A stretch of DNA of 32,284 nucleotides from Chloroflexota bacterium (GTDB lineage Bacteria; Chloroflexota; UBA6077; JACCZL01). Of this stretch, positions 1-7,702 are shown one piece after another (positions within the stretch are counted from its first letter, which is position 1; each line of letters starts with the position of its first letter). The DNA is taken from assembly GCA_020850535.1 (NCBI GenBank), contig JADZEM010000064.1, positions 1 to 32,284 on the forward strand. Reading direction: 5' to 3'. A model generated the notes under the pieces. The model was not told the DNA's origin, searched no databases, and worked only from the letters and a program-made list of their open reading frames with translations. The position numbers were made by a program, and so were the translations under genes.

Positions 1-99
1 CAGTCGCTGCGTGACGGCCGCCGGGAACGGCCGGCACTGGTGCGACTGGAGCGTCGCGCAGCGACTGCAGGATCGTAGGCGGGGCTTTCAAGCCCCGAC
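1..99. repeat. Composite inverted-repeat element, copy 1 (cut by window edge)
   Basis: This is the right part of the element seen complete at 196-327. The window begins inside its left arm (1-16), followed by a 35-nt centre and a right arm at 52-99. It lies exactly 228 nt before the second copy with the right arm and part of the downstream flank aligned without gaps (52-99 with 280-327, and 100-125 with 328-353). The right arm contains a small hairpin (GGGGCTT/AAGCCCC). No coding frame is convincing here. Confidence 0.8.
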
Positions 100-195
100 G
101 CGGCGGCACGACGACATCAACATACGATTGCACTGGTAGCAGCATCAGGGCGATTGCCTGTTCATTGGTGTCCCCGAAGCATCATGGAACGGTCG

Positions 196-327
196 GTCGG
201 GGGTTGAAACCCCCGCCTACAGTCATTCAGTCGCTGCGCGACGGCCGCCGGGAACGGACAGGGACTGGTGAGACTGGCGCGTCGCGCAGCGACTGCAGGA
301 GTGTAGGCGGGGCTTTCAAGCCCCGAC
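196..327. repeat. Composite inverted-repeat element, copy 2 (48-bp arms)
   Basis: Left arm 196-243 and right arm 280-327 are inverted complements with 5 mismatches in 48 positions, around a 36-nt centre. Each arm begins with its own small hairpin: GGGGG.../...CCCCC in the left arm and GGGGC.../...GCCCC in the right. The two arms therefore differ at paired positions that keep the small stem intact. The outer parts resemble MITE ends, but no transposase gene and no clear target duplication are visible. Confidence 0.8.
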
Positions 328-451
328 GCGGCGGCACGACGACATCAACATGCAATCGCCCTGGTTTCAGGGTAGGGGCGTGGGGCGAGAGAGCGTGGCC
401 GCCTCCTCTCTGACGCGCGCGGACGCGTCGGTGCACGCGCGCAACATCCTC

Positions 452-540
452 TGTCACCCTGAGCGCAGCGAAGGGCCTCACCCGCTGACCGTCAACGCTC
501 GCGTCAGCGGGTGAGGCCCTTCGCTGCGCTCAGGGTGACA
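452..540. repeat. Perfect 38-bp inverted repeat (dispersed palindrome family)
   Basis: Arms 452-489 and 503-540 are exact inverted complements, separated by a 13-nt loop. The ends are TGTCA...TGACA and the inner arm is CCTCACCCGCTGAC. The same inner arm and a loop starting CCGTCAA recur at 22502-22709 and 27985-28071. It lies 50 nt downstream of nrfH and could terminate its transcript, although there is no T-run. It may equally be a REP/MITE-like mobile palindrome. Confidence 0.9.
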
Positions 541-590
541 CGGGGAGCGTGGCCGCGGTCACACTCCCCCTACGACCCACGACCCTCGCC

Positions 591-1085
591 TCAGCGCAGC
601 ACGTGGCCCACGCTGGCGTGGCAGACCGTACAGCGCTCCTCGGCCTTCTCCACCATGAAGAACCGGAACGGGTTCTTGCTCTCGTGGCCAGGGTCCAGGA
701 ACGTGTTGCCGATCATCTCGCGGTGGCAGTCCACACAGTTGGACTCCACCACCGCCCGGCTGCGCTCGCGGATCTGGATGTTCTGCGGGTTGCTGAACGT
801 GAAGACCCAGGCGTGCACGAAGCCGTTCTCGCCTTTCACCAGGTACTTGCCGGCCAGGTCGTGGGGCGTGTGGCAGCCGTTGCACGACACCTGCCGGTGC
901 GCCGAGACCTGCCACGTCTGGTAGTACTCGCGCATGACGTGGCAGTTGATGCAGGCCTGTGGATCGTCGAAGAGGTACGAGTAGCCGCGCGCGTACACGA
1001 ACGTGACCGCGCTGAGCCCCACGCCGATGCCGACCAGCGCGACAACGGCGAGCGGAAACACCGTGCCGAACCGCATCCGAAGCAT
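591..1085 (-). CDS. nrfH: Cytochrome c nitrite reductase small subunit, tetraheme quinol dehydrogenase
   Basis: This 164-residue NapC/NirT-family membrane cytochrome passes electrons from the quinol pool to NrfA. An N-terminal membrane segment (residues about 8-30) anchors it. There are four c-heme motifs: CINCH (45-49), CNGCH (68-72), CVDCH (117-121) and CTVCH (152-156). The first is followed by Val-Met, as in NrfH proteins where that Met ligates heme 1. Length is normal for the family. The ATG at 1085 has GAGGA seven bases upstream. It starts 17 nt after the nrfA stop, so the pair is one transcript, but in the order A-H rather than the usual H-A. A palindrome lies 50 nt after the stop. Confidence 0.96.
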   Translation of the reverse strand: MLRMRFGTVFPLAVVALVGIGVGLSAVTFVYARGYSYLFDDPQACINCHVMREYYQTWQVSAHRQVSCNGCHTPHDLAGKYLVKGENGFVHAWVFTFSNPQNIQIRERSRAVVESNCVDCHREMIGNTFLDPGHESKNPFRFFMVEKAEERCTVCHASVGHVLR

Positions 1086-1102
1086 GATCGTTCCTCGCCC
1101 GC

Positions 1103-2434
1103 TCAGCGGGTGCTGGCGCGCTGTGTTTGCTCGATCATCGCCTTGTAGGCGGACAGCTCAGCCTGACGGGCGTAGTCCGTCGCATCGCCCAGGATGCGGA
1201 CGGCCTCCTGCGGGCTGTGGAAGCCCATGCTGTTCTCGGCGCTGATGAAGTCCCAGCGCAGGTGCGCCTTGCGGTGCAGCGAGCGCGCCTCGGTCAGCTT
1301 CTCGTCCGGCACGCCTGCGTCGGCCGCTGCCTTGATGGCGTCGATCGCCGCGACAATCGCCTTCTCCGCGTGGCCCAGAGACGAGAACGTCCGATCCTGA
1401 ATCGCGTAGACCCGCTGCTTCATCGTCTCTTCAGACTGCTGCCCGTGACACGTCGTGCAGGAGGTGTTGACGTGCGCCAGCGGCGTGTTGACCCAGTGGC
1501 TCGACACCTTGGCCGCGCCGACGCGGGTGTACGGCATGTGGCAGTCCGCGCAGGCCACGCCCGAGCGTGCGTGGACGCTCGTCGAGTAGAGCTCGAACTC
1601 CGGGTGCTGCGCCTTGACCAGCGGAGCCTTCGACTCGGCGTGGCTCCAGTCCGAGAAGTTGATGTCGTCGTAGTACTTCTCGATGGCCTCGATGTTCAGC
1701 CCGTTCTTCCAGGGGAAGGCCACCGCCTTGTTCGGCCCAGAGAAGTAGTATTCGACATGGCACTGGGCGCAGACGTAGGACCGCATCTCCTGGCGTGAGG
1801 CCTTCGAGACGTCGATCCCCCGCGAGGACATCGCCTCCACAAACGCCGGCCGCGTCAGCTTCAACTGCATCGTGGTGGCGTCGTGGCAGTCCGCGCACGA
1901 GACCGAGTGCTTGAACCCATGCTTCTCGACCAGGTCCTTGACCGGCGTCGAGTAGAACTGGTCCGTGCCGAACTGCTGCATGAACTGCGGCACCTGCGGG
2001 CTCTTGCAGGTCATGCAGGCCCCAGGCTTCTGATCGCCCAGGCGCTTGATCGCGAGCATATCGTTGAGGGCGTTGGCGTGGCCGCGATCCTCGTTGTACT
2101 CGACGGCGAACGCGTTGCCGGCGAAGATCTTCCGGTAGTCCGGGTACTTGTCCAGGCGGCTGAACGCCTCAGAGCCGCCGTACCGGCCGTACTTGCTGTA
2201 ATCGTCAAACGTGCTGGTCTGGAGCGTGCGGAGCCAGTCCTCGTACTGCTGCGGGAAGTTGCGGCCCCAGACGGCCGGGTCAGGCTCGCCCTGTGGGATC
2301 TCGACCAGCCGGTTGTACGTGAGCTGGCGAGCCTCCTGCTGACGCTCGGCGACGCTCACCAGCACGAAGGCGACACCGAGTGCGACGATCACGCCGACCC
2401 CGAAGACAGCGACCCATCGAGCTGTGCGGTTCAC
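1103..2434 (-). CDS. nrfA: Cytochrome c nitrite reductase catalytic subunit, pentaheme
   Basis: NrfA reduces nitrite to ammonium with six electrons on the outer face of the membrane. The heme motifs, numbered from the GTG at 2434, are the catalytic CMTCK at 140-144 and CADCH 180-184, CAQCH 222-226, CADCH 295-299 and CTTCH 326-330. Active-site Arg sits in EDRGH, Tyr in VEYYF, and His in SVHARSG. The K-x-Q of the calcium site is present (KAQHPEFE). Residues about 6-28 form an uncleaved-looking signal anchor, so it probably stays membrane-attached. I chose the GTG at 2434 because GGGAGG lies six bases upstream. An in-frame GTG at 2452 has no Shine-Dalgarno sequence and would add six residues. 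443 residues is typical for the family. nrfH follows. Confidence 0.96.
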   Translation of the reverse strand: MNRTARWVAVFGVGVIVALGVAFVLVSVAERQQEARQLTYNRLVEIPQGEPDPAVWGRNFPQQYEDWLRTLQTSTFDDYSKYGRYGGSEAFSRLDKYPDYRKIFAGNAFAVEYNEDRGHANALNDMLAIKRLGDQKPGACMTCKSPQVPQFMQQFGTDQFYSTPVKDLVEKHGFKHSVSCADCHDATTMQLKLTRPAFVEAMSSRGIDVSKASRQEMRSYVCAQCHVEYYFSGPNKAVAFPWKNGLNIEAIEKYYDDINFSDWSHAESKAPLVKAQHPEFELYSTSVHARSGVACADCHMPYTRVGAAKVSSHWVNTPLAHVNTSCTTCHGQQSEETMKQRVYAIQDRTFSSLGHAEKAIVAAIDAIKAAADAGVPDEKLTEARSLHRKAHLRWDFISAENSMGFHSPQEAVRILGDATDYARQAELSAYKAMIEQTQRASTR

Positions 2435-2738
2435 CTGCGGCCTCCCGAACACTCAGCGCCATGCTGACCAGAGTGCCGCGTGCAGGCGTGTGAGCGGCAC
2501 ACCTGCACGCACGAGGTCATCGTCACCCCGCCGTGTACGCGGCGTCAATACGTTGAACAGCGTAAAAACGAGGGTAGCAGAAATGCACGACGGCGAGAAG
2601 ACCCTGCGGCAGTGCACACGCGGCGCGCATCATTGTCCACGGATTCGGGCAGGGGACCACGCCGTCCGGGCAAGGGGTGACGGCGGCCGGGGCCGGCCGT
2701 GACGTGCGCCAGGGCCGCCAGGGTTGTCCCGGCCGGCG
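2435..2738 (-). promoter_or_regulatory. nrfA upstream region with a 13-bp stem-loop
   Basis: This 304-nt gene-free stretch lies between the GH5-like gene and nrfA, both on the minus strand. A stem-loop at 2478-2510 (8 plus 5 bp, 2-nt bulge, 5-nt loop) sits about 44 nt before the nrfA start and may be a 5' leader structure. A short palindrome TCAA-N4-TTGA occurs at 2545-2556, but its half-sites are in the opposite order to an FNR box. GC-rich dyads near 2684-2699 could end the upstream transcript. I find no convincing -35/-10 pair. Confidence 0.35.
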
Positions 2739-4286
2739 TCAGTCGGACTGGTAGGCGGCGCAGTCGGCGGAGATGCCGCGCGTCGTCGCGCCAAGCTCCA
2801 GGTTGGCCGCGATCTGCCGCCAGATCTGCCACAGCTCGTCGCCTTCCCGCGCAAGGCTGATCCCCCGCAGGGCATCCAGGTCGATCCACGGCGCGGCGTC
2901 TGCGAACGGCGCTGGCGAGCCCCACGGCGCGATGCCCTGCACGCCCGTCTGCTCGACCATCTCCAGCGTGCCCCAGTTGCGGGGCTGCCAGTCTCCGCGC
3001 AGATCCTGCCAGGGGCGGGCCAGCCCTTCGCGGTGCGCCCGCCGCCGATCCCCGCCGAAGCGCTGTTGCTCCTCCTCGGCGGTGCCCACGGTGAAGCCGT
3101 ACTCGGTCATGACGGCGGCCACACCGCGCTCGCGCAGGAACATCGCGTCATCGAGGGCGTAATGGCGGAAGTCGTAGTCCGTCAGGCTCCAGACGTTCCA
3201 GCAGTACCGGTCGCAGCCGCGCAGCATCGTGTCCCAGTACTGGCGGTACTCCTCGAGCATGTCCTCGTTGATGCCGCCGCCGAAGTCCGGGCGGTACGGC
3301 CAGTCTGACAGCTCGGCCATGTACTGCGCGCCGGCGAAGATCAGGTGGTTCTGGTCGATGCGGCGGATGGTGTCCGTCATGTCGGCGGTCCACTCGACGT
3401 ACCATTCGTAGGCCTCGTCGATCTTGTTCCGCTTGCTGTCCTTCGCCTTCATCTCGTTGCCGAGCTGCCAGCCCAGCAGGGCCGGGCTGCGCGCGCCGGC
3501 CGCCACGAGCCGCTCGACCCACGGTTTGAAGTGGACCTCGTAGTTGGGGGCGTCGGTCAGCTTGCCGCCGCCGCACTCCTGCTCGAAGGAGTAGCGGAGG
3601 TGGCCGCGCCGGTACCAGGGCGCGTTGAGCACCCGGGCGTTGCACCAGTTCGGGTGGTCGAAGCCGTACTGGTCGCCGGGGACGCCCGGCTCGTAGTAGT
3701 CCGTCAGGCTGACCAGGACGTAGACGGCCTCCTGGGGCGGGTGGGCGGCGTTGAACGCTTCGACCTCCCGCAGGAGGGTCGCCAGCCGCTGCTCGACGAC
3801 CCCCGGCACGGCCTCGGGGATGCGCTGGGGCTGGCCGTGGCCCGTCGCGATGACGCGCATCCAGCGGATCTGGTGCTGGCGCATCCATTCCAGGTTCTCG
3901 CGGAGGCCTTCACGGAACATCAGGTTCGGGACGTTCGAGCCGGCCGAGCGCAGCGGCCGGCAGAACGGATCGTACAACTGGCCGTCCACCACCGAGGCGT
4001 ACCCGACCTTCCGCCAGTCGCGGCTGGGGAGCGGCGGCGGGGTCGGCGTCGGCGTGACCGTCGGCGTCGGGGTGATGGTCGCGGTGGGCGTGGGGGTGGC
4101 CGTCTCGGAGCGGACGGCCGCGCGGTCGTCATCCGCATCGTCGTCGTCGGGGCCGGGCTGCGCCAGGGCGGCCCCCGCGGCCCCCGCGCTCCCGCCCACC
4201 TCGCCGGGCAGCAGCGGCAGCGCGATGGCCACGAGCACGGCGAGCAGCACCAGTCTCGTCGCCAGTCGGGTCAGTGGGGTGGGCAT
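2739..4286 (-). CDS. Secreted GH5-like glycoside hydrolase (cellulase/mannanase type)
   Basis: This looks like an exported retaining glycosidase that cleaves a beta-linked polysaccharide. The precursor has 515 residues. Residues 1-43 are a signal peptide ending near ALAQ. An Asp-rich patch and a Thr-Pro linker (about 62-85) precede the catalytic barrel (about 90-510). The probable acid/base Glu is in GWQLGNEMKAK (E278) and the nucleophile Glu in VMTEYGF (E395), the two strand ends expected for clan GH-A. The ATG at 4286 has GGGAG eight bases upstream. The frame is open for another 44 codons upstream, but that stretch looks non-coding. It stands alone and is divergent from the Ldh_2 gene. Substrate cannot be told from sequence; GH5 is the best guess and other GH-A families are possible. 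Confidence 0.88.
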   Translation of the reverse strand: MPTPLTRLATRLVLLAVLVAIALPLLPGEVGGSAGAAGAALAQPGPDDDDADDDRAAVRSETATPTPTATITPTPTVTPTPTPPPLPSRDWRKVGYASVVDGQLYDPFCRPLRSAGSNVPNLMFREGLRENLEWMRQHQIRWMRVIATGHGQPQRIPEAVPGVVEQRLATLLREVEAFNAAHPPQEAVYVLVSLTDYYEPGVPGDQYGFDHPNWCNARVLNAPWYRRGHLRYSFEQECGGGKLTDAPNYEVHFKPWVERLVAAGARSPALLGWQLGNEMKAKDSKRNKIDEAYEWYVEWTADMTDTIRRIDQNHLIFAGAQYMAELSDWPYRPDFGGGINEDMLEEYRQYWDTMLRGCDRYCWNVWSLTDYDFRHYALDDAMFLRERGVAAVMTEYGFTVGTAEEEQQRFGGDRRRAHREGLARPWQDLRGDWQPRNWGTLEMVEQTGVQGIAPWGSPAPFADAAPWIDLDALRGISLAREGDELWQIWRQIAANLELGATTRGISADCAAYQSD

Positions 4287-4422
4287 TCGGCAGGCTCCCG
4301 CGGCGAGCTGGCGGCCTCGCCGTCGCGTGCTCGGCGTGGCTGCCTCCTCATGGAGGTGAGACGGAGGAAGCGGGCGGATGTCTCGTGCCGCCGCGCTCGG
4401 CTGAGCGATGATGCACAATATC

Positions 4423-4440
4423 GGGCGGTTCAGGCCGCCC
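4423..4440. promoter_or_regulatory. Stem-loop in divergent intergenic region
   Basis: GGGCGG (4423-4428) and CCGCCC (4435-4440) form a 6-bp stem with a 6-nt loop in the 292-nt gap (4287-4578) between the divergent GH5-like and Ldh_2 genes. It may be an operator or leader hairpin. I see no clear -35/-10 pair in the gap. Confidence 0.25.
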
Positions 4441-4578
4441 AGCGCGCGCCGTCTCGCGGTGCTGCGCCGTCGAGGCCAGACTCAGCCGCTCCTGGCACGC
4501 TGGACAGGTCGCCCGCCGTTCTGGCGCCCGGCCACGGCGTGCCAGCGCGCGAATCGTGACCGTGAAGGAGTCTCCACC

Positions 4579-5646
4579 GTGCCCACCATGCCCGCGAATC
4601 GCGCCCAGGGCCTGTGCGAAGCCGTCTTTCAGCGCCTGGGCTTCTCCGAGCGCGAGGTGCAGGATTGCACCTACGCCATCATGTTCGCCACCCTGCGCGG
4701 CCTGGACAGCCACGGCATCGTCTCGATCTTGCCGGGCGTCTCGTCCAGCGTCAAGCGCGGCCAGACCCAGCCGAACGCCGAGATCATCACGCTGCGCGAG
4801 TCGTCGATTGCGGCAGTCTACAAGGGGAACCGCGCGGCCGGGCCGGTCATCGCGGCCCACGCGATGCGCGCGGCGATGGGCCGTGCGAAGCAGTACGGCA
4901 TCGGCGCGGTGACGACGGTCCACTGCGCGCACTTCGGCGCGGCGTCGGCGTACGCGGCGATGGCCCTCTCGGAGGGGATGTTCGGGCTGGTGATGTGTAA
5001 CGCCGCAGCCCACGTCGCGCCGTTCGGCGGGGCCGGCAGCCTGCACGGCACCAACCCGATCGCCTATGCTGCGCCGGGCAAGGACGGGCCGCCCATCGTG
5101 CTGGACATCGCCACGAGCATGGTGGCCTCGGGTCAGTTGGCGAAGGCGGCGCGGCGCGGCCAGTCGATCCCGCTCGGGTGGGCCGTGGACGCCGACGGCA
5201 AGGCCACGACGGACCCCGCGGCTGGCCTGAAGGGCTCGCTGATGCCGTTCGGCGGCCACAAGGGGTACGGCATCGCCGTGCTGGTAGACCTGCTGACGGG
5301 CGCGCTGTCTGGCTCGACGCTCGGCCTGGACGTGCAGCAGAGCAACCCTGACCCGGAGGTTGGCGGGCAGGCCTTCTTCTTCCTGGCCATCGATCCGGAG
5401 TTCTTCAGCAGCCGGGAGGTCTTCGCGGCGCAGGTGGACAAGCTGACGCGCGACGCGAAGTCGATCAAGCCGGCCGAGGGCTTCAGCGAGGTGCTGCTGC
5501 CGGGCGAGCTGGAGTGGCGCGAGGAGCAGAAGCGGAAGGCGAGCGGCATCCCCTTCTACGACGGGGACTGGCAGGCGCTCTCGGCGAACCTGGAAGCGGC
5601 CGGGCTGCCGCGGGAGCTGATCGGGCAGTACGCGCCAGACGCCTGA
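4579..5646 (+). CDS. Ldh_2 family malate/L-lactate-type dehydrogenase
   Basis: This is a cytosolic NAD(P)-dependent 2-hydroxyacid oxidoreductase of the Ldh_2 family (YlbC/AllD, malate, ureidoglycolate and sulfolactate dehydrogenases), 355 residues and full length. Family landmarks in order are RGLDSHGI near the N-terminus, the His-containing CAHFGAASAY, LHGTNPIAYAAP, VLDIATSMVASGQ, and FGGHKGYGIAVLVDLL. Start is the GTG at 4579, preceded by AAGGAG at eight bases; an ATG at 4588 is possible. The reading frame is open further upstream to 4408 but has no ribosome site there. It converges with the LLM oxidoreductase across a strong hairpin. Given the neighbouring acid-sugar dehydratase and importer, a sugar-acid or hydroxyacid substrate is plausible but not shown. 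Confidence 0.93.
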   Translation: MPTMPANRAQGLCEAVFQRLGFSEREVQDCTYAIMFATLRGLDSHGIVSILPGVSSSVKRGQTQPNAEIITLRESSIAAVYKGNRAAGPVIAAHAMRAAMGRAKQYGIGAVTTVHCAHFGAASAYAAMALSEGMFGLVMCNAAAHVAPFGGAGSLHGTNPIAYAAPGKDGPPIVLDIATSMVASGQLAKAARRGQSIPLGWAVDADGKATTDPAAGLKGSLMPFGGHKGYGIAVLVDLLTGALSGSTLGLDVQQSNPDPEVGGQAFFFLAIDPEFFSSREVFAAQVDKLTRDAKSIKPAEGFSEVLLPGELEWREEQKRKASGIPFYDGDWQALSANLEAAGLPRELIGQYAPDA

Positions 5647-5648
5647 CA

Positions 5649-5739
5649 GCGCGGGTGGTGGGTCGAGGGTCGGGGATGGTGGGTCGTAGGAGCGAGGGTC
5701 GTCCCCCACGACCCTCGATCTACGGCCCACCACCCGCGC
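5649..5739. terminator. Bidirectional terminator hairpin between convergent genes
   Basis: Arms 5649-5662 and 5726-5739 are a perfect 14-bp match; 5663-5672 and 5709-5718 add 10 more base pairs after a 7-nt one-sided bulge. It fills the gap between the converging Ldh_2 and LLM genes. The arms are built from repeated GGGTCG-type words also seen at 567-588. There is no T-run, so Rho-independent activity is inferred from position and stem strength. Confidence 0.7.
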
Positions 5740-5740
5740 C

Positions 5741-6709
5741 CTACCCCTTGATGCGCGGCATCACGTCCTTCGTCAGCAGCTCGAAGGCGTCCCAGTAGTT
5801 CGGGAACTGCGACGTCGGGGCCACCGAGAAGATGTGGTGGTTCACGCCGATGTCGGTGTACGCCTGCAGCCGCTGGGCGATGCCGTCCGGGGTGTCCACC
5901 ACCATCCGCCCGGCCAGCTGCTCGGGCGTCAGGTTGCTGGCCGTCGCCAGCTCGTCGGCCATCGCCTTCGCGGCGGCGGCGTCGGGCGCAACCCCCACAA
6001 ACGACATCTTGCAGACCTCGAAGTCCTTGACGTTCTTGCCGGCCGCCGCGCAGGCTGCCGCGAAGCCGTCGTACTTCTCCTTGACCATCGCCGGATCGGT
6101 GCCGCCGCCGGCCATGTTCCAGCCACTGCCGTACTTCGCGGTGAGGCCGAACATCTGCGGGCCGCCCGACGCGATCCAGAGCGGCACCTCGGGGGCGACG
6201 ACGGTCCGCAGGCTGGCGTTCGCGACCTGGAAGTACTTGCCTTCGAACGTCACCGTCTCGCCGTTGAGCAGGCCGGTCAGGATCGGCAGGTACTCCTTGA
6301 ACCGGCCGATGCGGTGCGGGAAGTCCAGGCCGAACGCGGTGTGCTCGTTGATCTGGTTGCCCGCGCCCAGGCCCAGGATCGCCCGGCCATTGGACAGCTC
6401 CTGCAAGGCGGCGAACATCTTGGCCAGCAGGGCCGGGTGGCGGAACGTGGCGGCGATGACGTTCGTGCCGAGCTTGACCTTCTCGGTCTTGACGGCGATG
6501 GCCGTCATCAGGGTCCAGACGTCCGGGAACGTCTCGATGCCGGACGGCCGCTCGAAGTAGAAGTGGTCTGGCAGCCAGATGGCGTTGAAGCCGAGCCGCT
6601 CCACCCGGATGCCGTCCTCCAGCATGACCTTGTGGCTGGGAAATGGCGTGGTGGCGGGGTCGCCTTCGCCCCGAGAGATCAGGTGAACGCCAAACGCAAG
6701 TGACGGCAT
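5741..6709 (-). CDS. LLM class (F420-dependent type) flavin oxidoreductase
   Basis: This 322-residue TIM-barrel enzyme belongs to the bacterial luciferase-like superfamily. The F420-type subgroup is suggested by the short form, FNAIWLPDHFYF near the N-terminus, VKLGTNVIAATFRHPALLAK, and LGLGAGNQINEH in the middle. The ATG at 6709 has GGGAGGGG six bases upstream, deciding it over the in-frame ATG at 6727. It lies 89 nt downstream of the second permease of the importer operon and on the same strand, so it may be co-transcribed. Substrate is unknown; these enzymes oxidise sugar phosphates, alcohols or reduce diverse acceptors. The C-terminus (TKDVMPRIKG) ends at the terminator hairpin. Confidence 0.92.
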   Translation of the reverse strand: MPSLAFGVHLISRGEGDPATTPFPSHKVMLEDGIRVERLGFNAIWLPDHFYFERPSGIETFPDVWTLMTAIAVKTEKVKLGTNVIAATFRHPALLAKMFAALQELSNGRAILGLGAGNQINEHTAFGLDFPHRIGRFKEYLPILTGLLNGETVTFEGKYFQVANASLRTVVAPEVPLWIASGGPQMFGLTAKYGSGWNMAGGGTDPAMVKEKYDGFAAACAAAGKNVKDFEVCKMSFVGVAPDAAAAKAMADELATASNLTPEQLAGRMVVDTPDGIAQRLQAYTDIGVNHHIFSVAPTSQFPNYWDAFELLTKDVMPRIKG

Positions 6710-6798
6710 CGGATGCCCCTCCCTCATGTGTCCGCTAGGGAGGGTATCGGGCGTCCGACGGGGTGTCAACCTGCGCAGTCGGGATGAGCGCTCCTGCG

Positions 6799-7701
6799 CT
6801 ACGCTTTGACCGCCCCTTCCATGATCCCCTGGATGATGCTCTTCTGCGCCACCGTGTACAGGATGATGACCGGCAGCACGGCCATCGCCGTCGCGGCGAG
6901 CAGGATGTGCTGCTCAGGCGTGTCCGACGACACGAACTTCGTCAGCCCACGCTGGACCGGCATCAGCATCTCGCTGTTGAACATCACGAGGGCCAGGAGG
7001 TACTCGTTCCAGATCCGCAGGAACTCGATGACTGCCACCGCCGCCAGGCCGGGCCGAGCCAGCGGCAGCATCACCCGCCAGAAGACGTCAAACGCGTTGC
7101 AGCCGTCCAGAATGGCGGCGTCCTCCAGCTCCTTCGGCTGCCGCATGAAGAAGCCGCGCAAAATGAAGATCGAGATCGGAAGCCCGCCTGCCACCAGCGC
7201 CACGATGTAGCCCGTCCGGGTGTTCGCCAACCCGATATCGACCAGCAGCTTGTAGAGCGCGATGAACGTCGCCGGCAGCGGCACGATGATGATCGCCATG
7301 ACCAGGAACAGCACCACGCCGCGCCCGGGGAACTCGATGCGCGCCAGCGCGTAGCCAGCCATGCTGGCGACCAGCAGGATCGCCAGGACGCAGACTGCCG
7401 AGTAGAAGACGCTGTTCGGCAGGTAGACGCTGAAGCCGCCCTTTGTCCAGGCGACGACGTAGTTCTGGAACTGCGGCACGGCTGGCCAGAACGTGACCCC
7501 CCGATACAGCTCCTGCACGGTCTGGATCGAGCCGACGAGCATCCAGACAATCGGGAAGAGCGCGATGAACGCGACAGCCAGCAACAGGACGTGAAAGGCG
7601 ACCTGCCCGAGCAATCGGAGCATGCGCCCTGCAGCCGAGGCTCCTTCGTGCGCGTGCTCCGGGGTGACGGTGGCGGTGGCGAGCGAATCTGTGTGTGCCA
7701 T
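6799..7701 (-). CDS. Carbohydrate ABC transporter permease, MalG-like
   Basis: This is an inner-membrane subunit of a CUT1-type sugar importer: 300 residues and six predicted membrane helices. The EAA loop (ELEDAAILDGCNAFDVF, then PLARP) is where the ATPase docks, and the ending EGAVKA is typical of MalG-type subunits. The start ATG at 7701 follows the upstream stop by one base (TGA-G-ATG), so translation is probably coupled. It is the third gene of the operon binding protein - MalF-like - MalG-like. No ATPase gene is adjacent, so it must use an MsmX/UgpC-like ATPase from elsewhere. Confidence 0.95.
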   Translation of the reverse strand: MAHTDSLATATVTPEHAHEGASAAGRMLRLLGQVAFHVLLLAVAFIALFPIVWMLVGSIQTVQELYRGVTFWPAVPQFQNYVVAWTKGGFSVYLPNSVFYSAVCVLAILLVASMAGYALARIEFPGRGVVLFLVMAIIIVPLPATFIALYKLLVDIGLANTRTGYIVALVAGGLPISIFILRGFFMRQPKELEDAAILDGCNAFDVFWRVMLPLARPGLAAVAVIEFLRIWNEYLLALVMFNSEMLMPVQRGLTKFVSSDTPEQHILLAATAMAVLPVIILYTVAQKSIIQGIMEGAVKA

Positions 7702-7702
7702 C

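Noticed and set aside
1-540. Repeat cluster as a CRISPR array
   Set aside because: Units are long, self-complementary and unevenly spaced, with no spacer pattern and no cas genes.
2545-2556. Possible FNR site before nrfA (TCAA-N4-TTGA)
   Set aside because: FNR boxes read TTGAT-N4-ATCAA. The half-sites here are in the reverse order.
4408-4578. N-terminal extension of the Ldh_2 protein
   Set aside because: The frame is open, but composition is Arg/Pro-rich and the ribosome site lies directly before the GTG at 4579.
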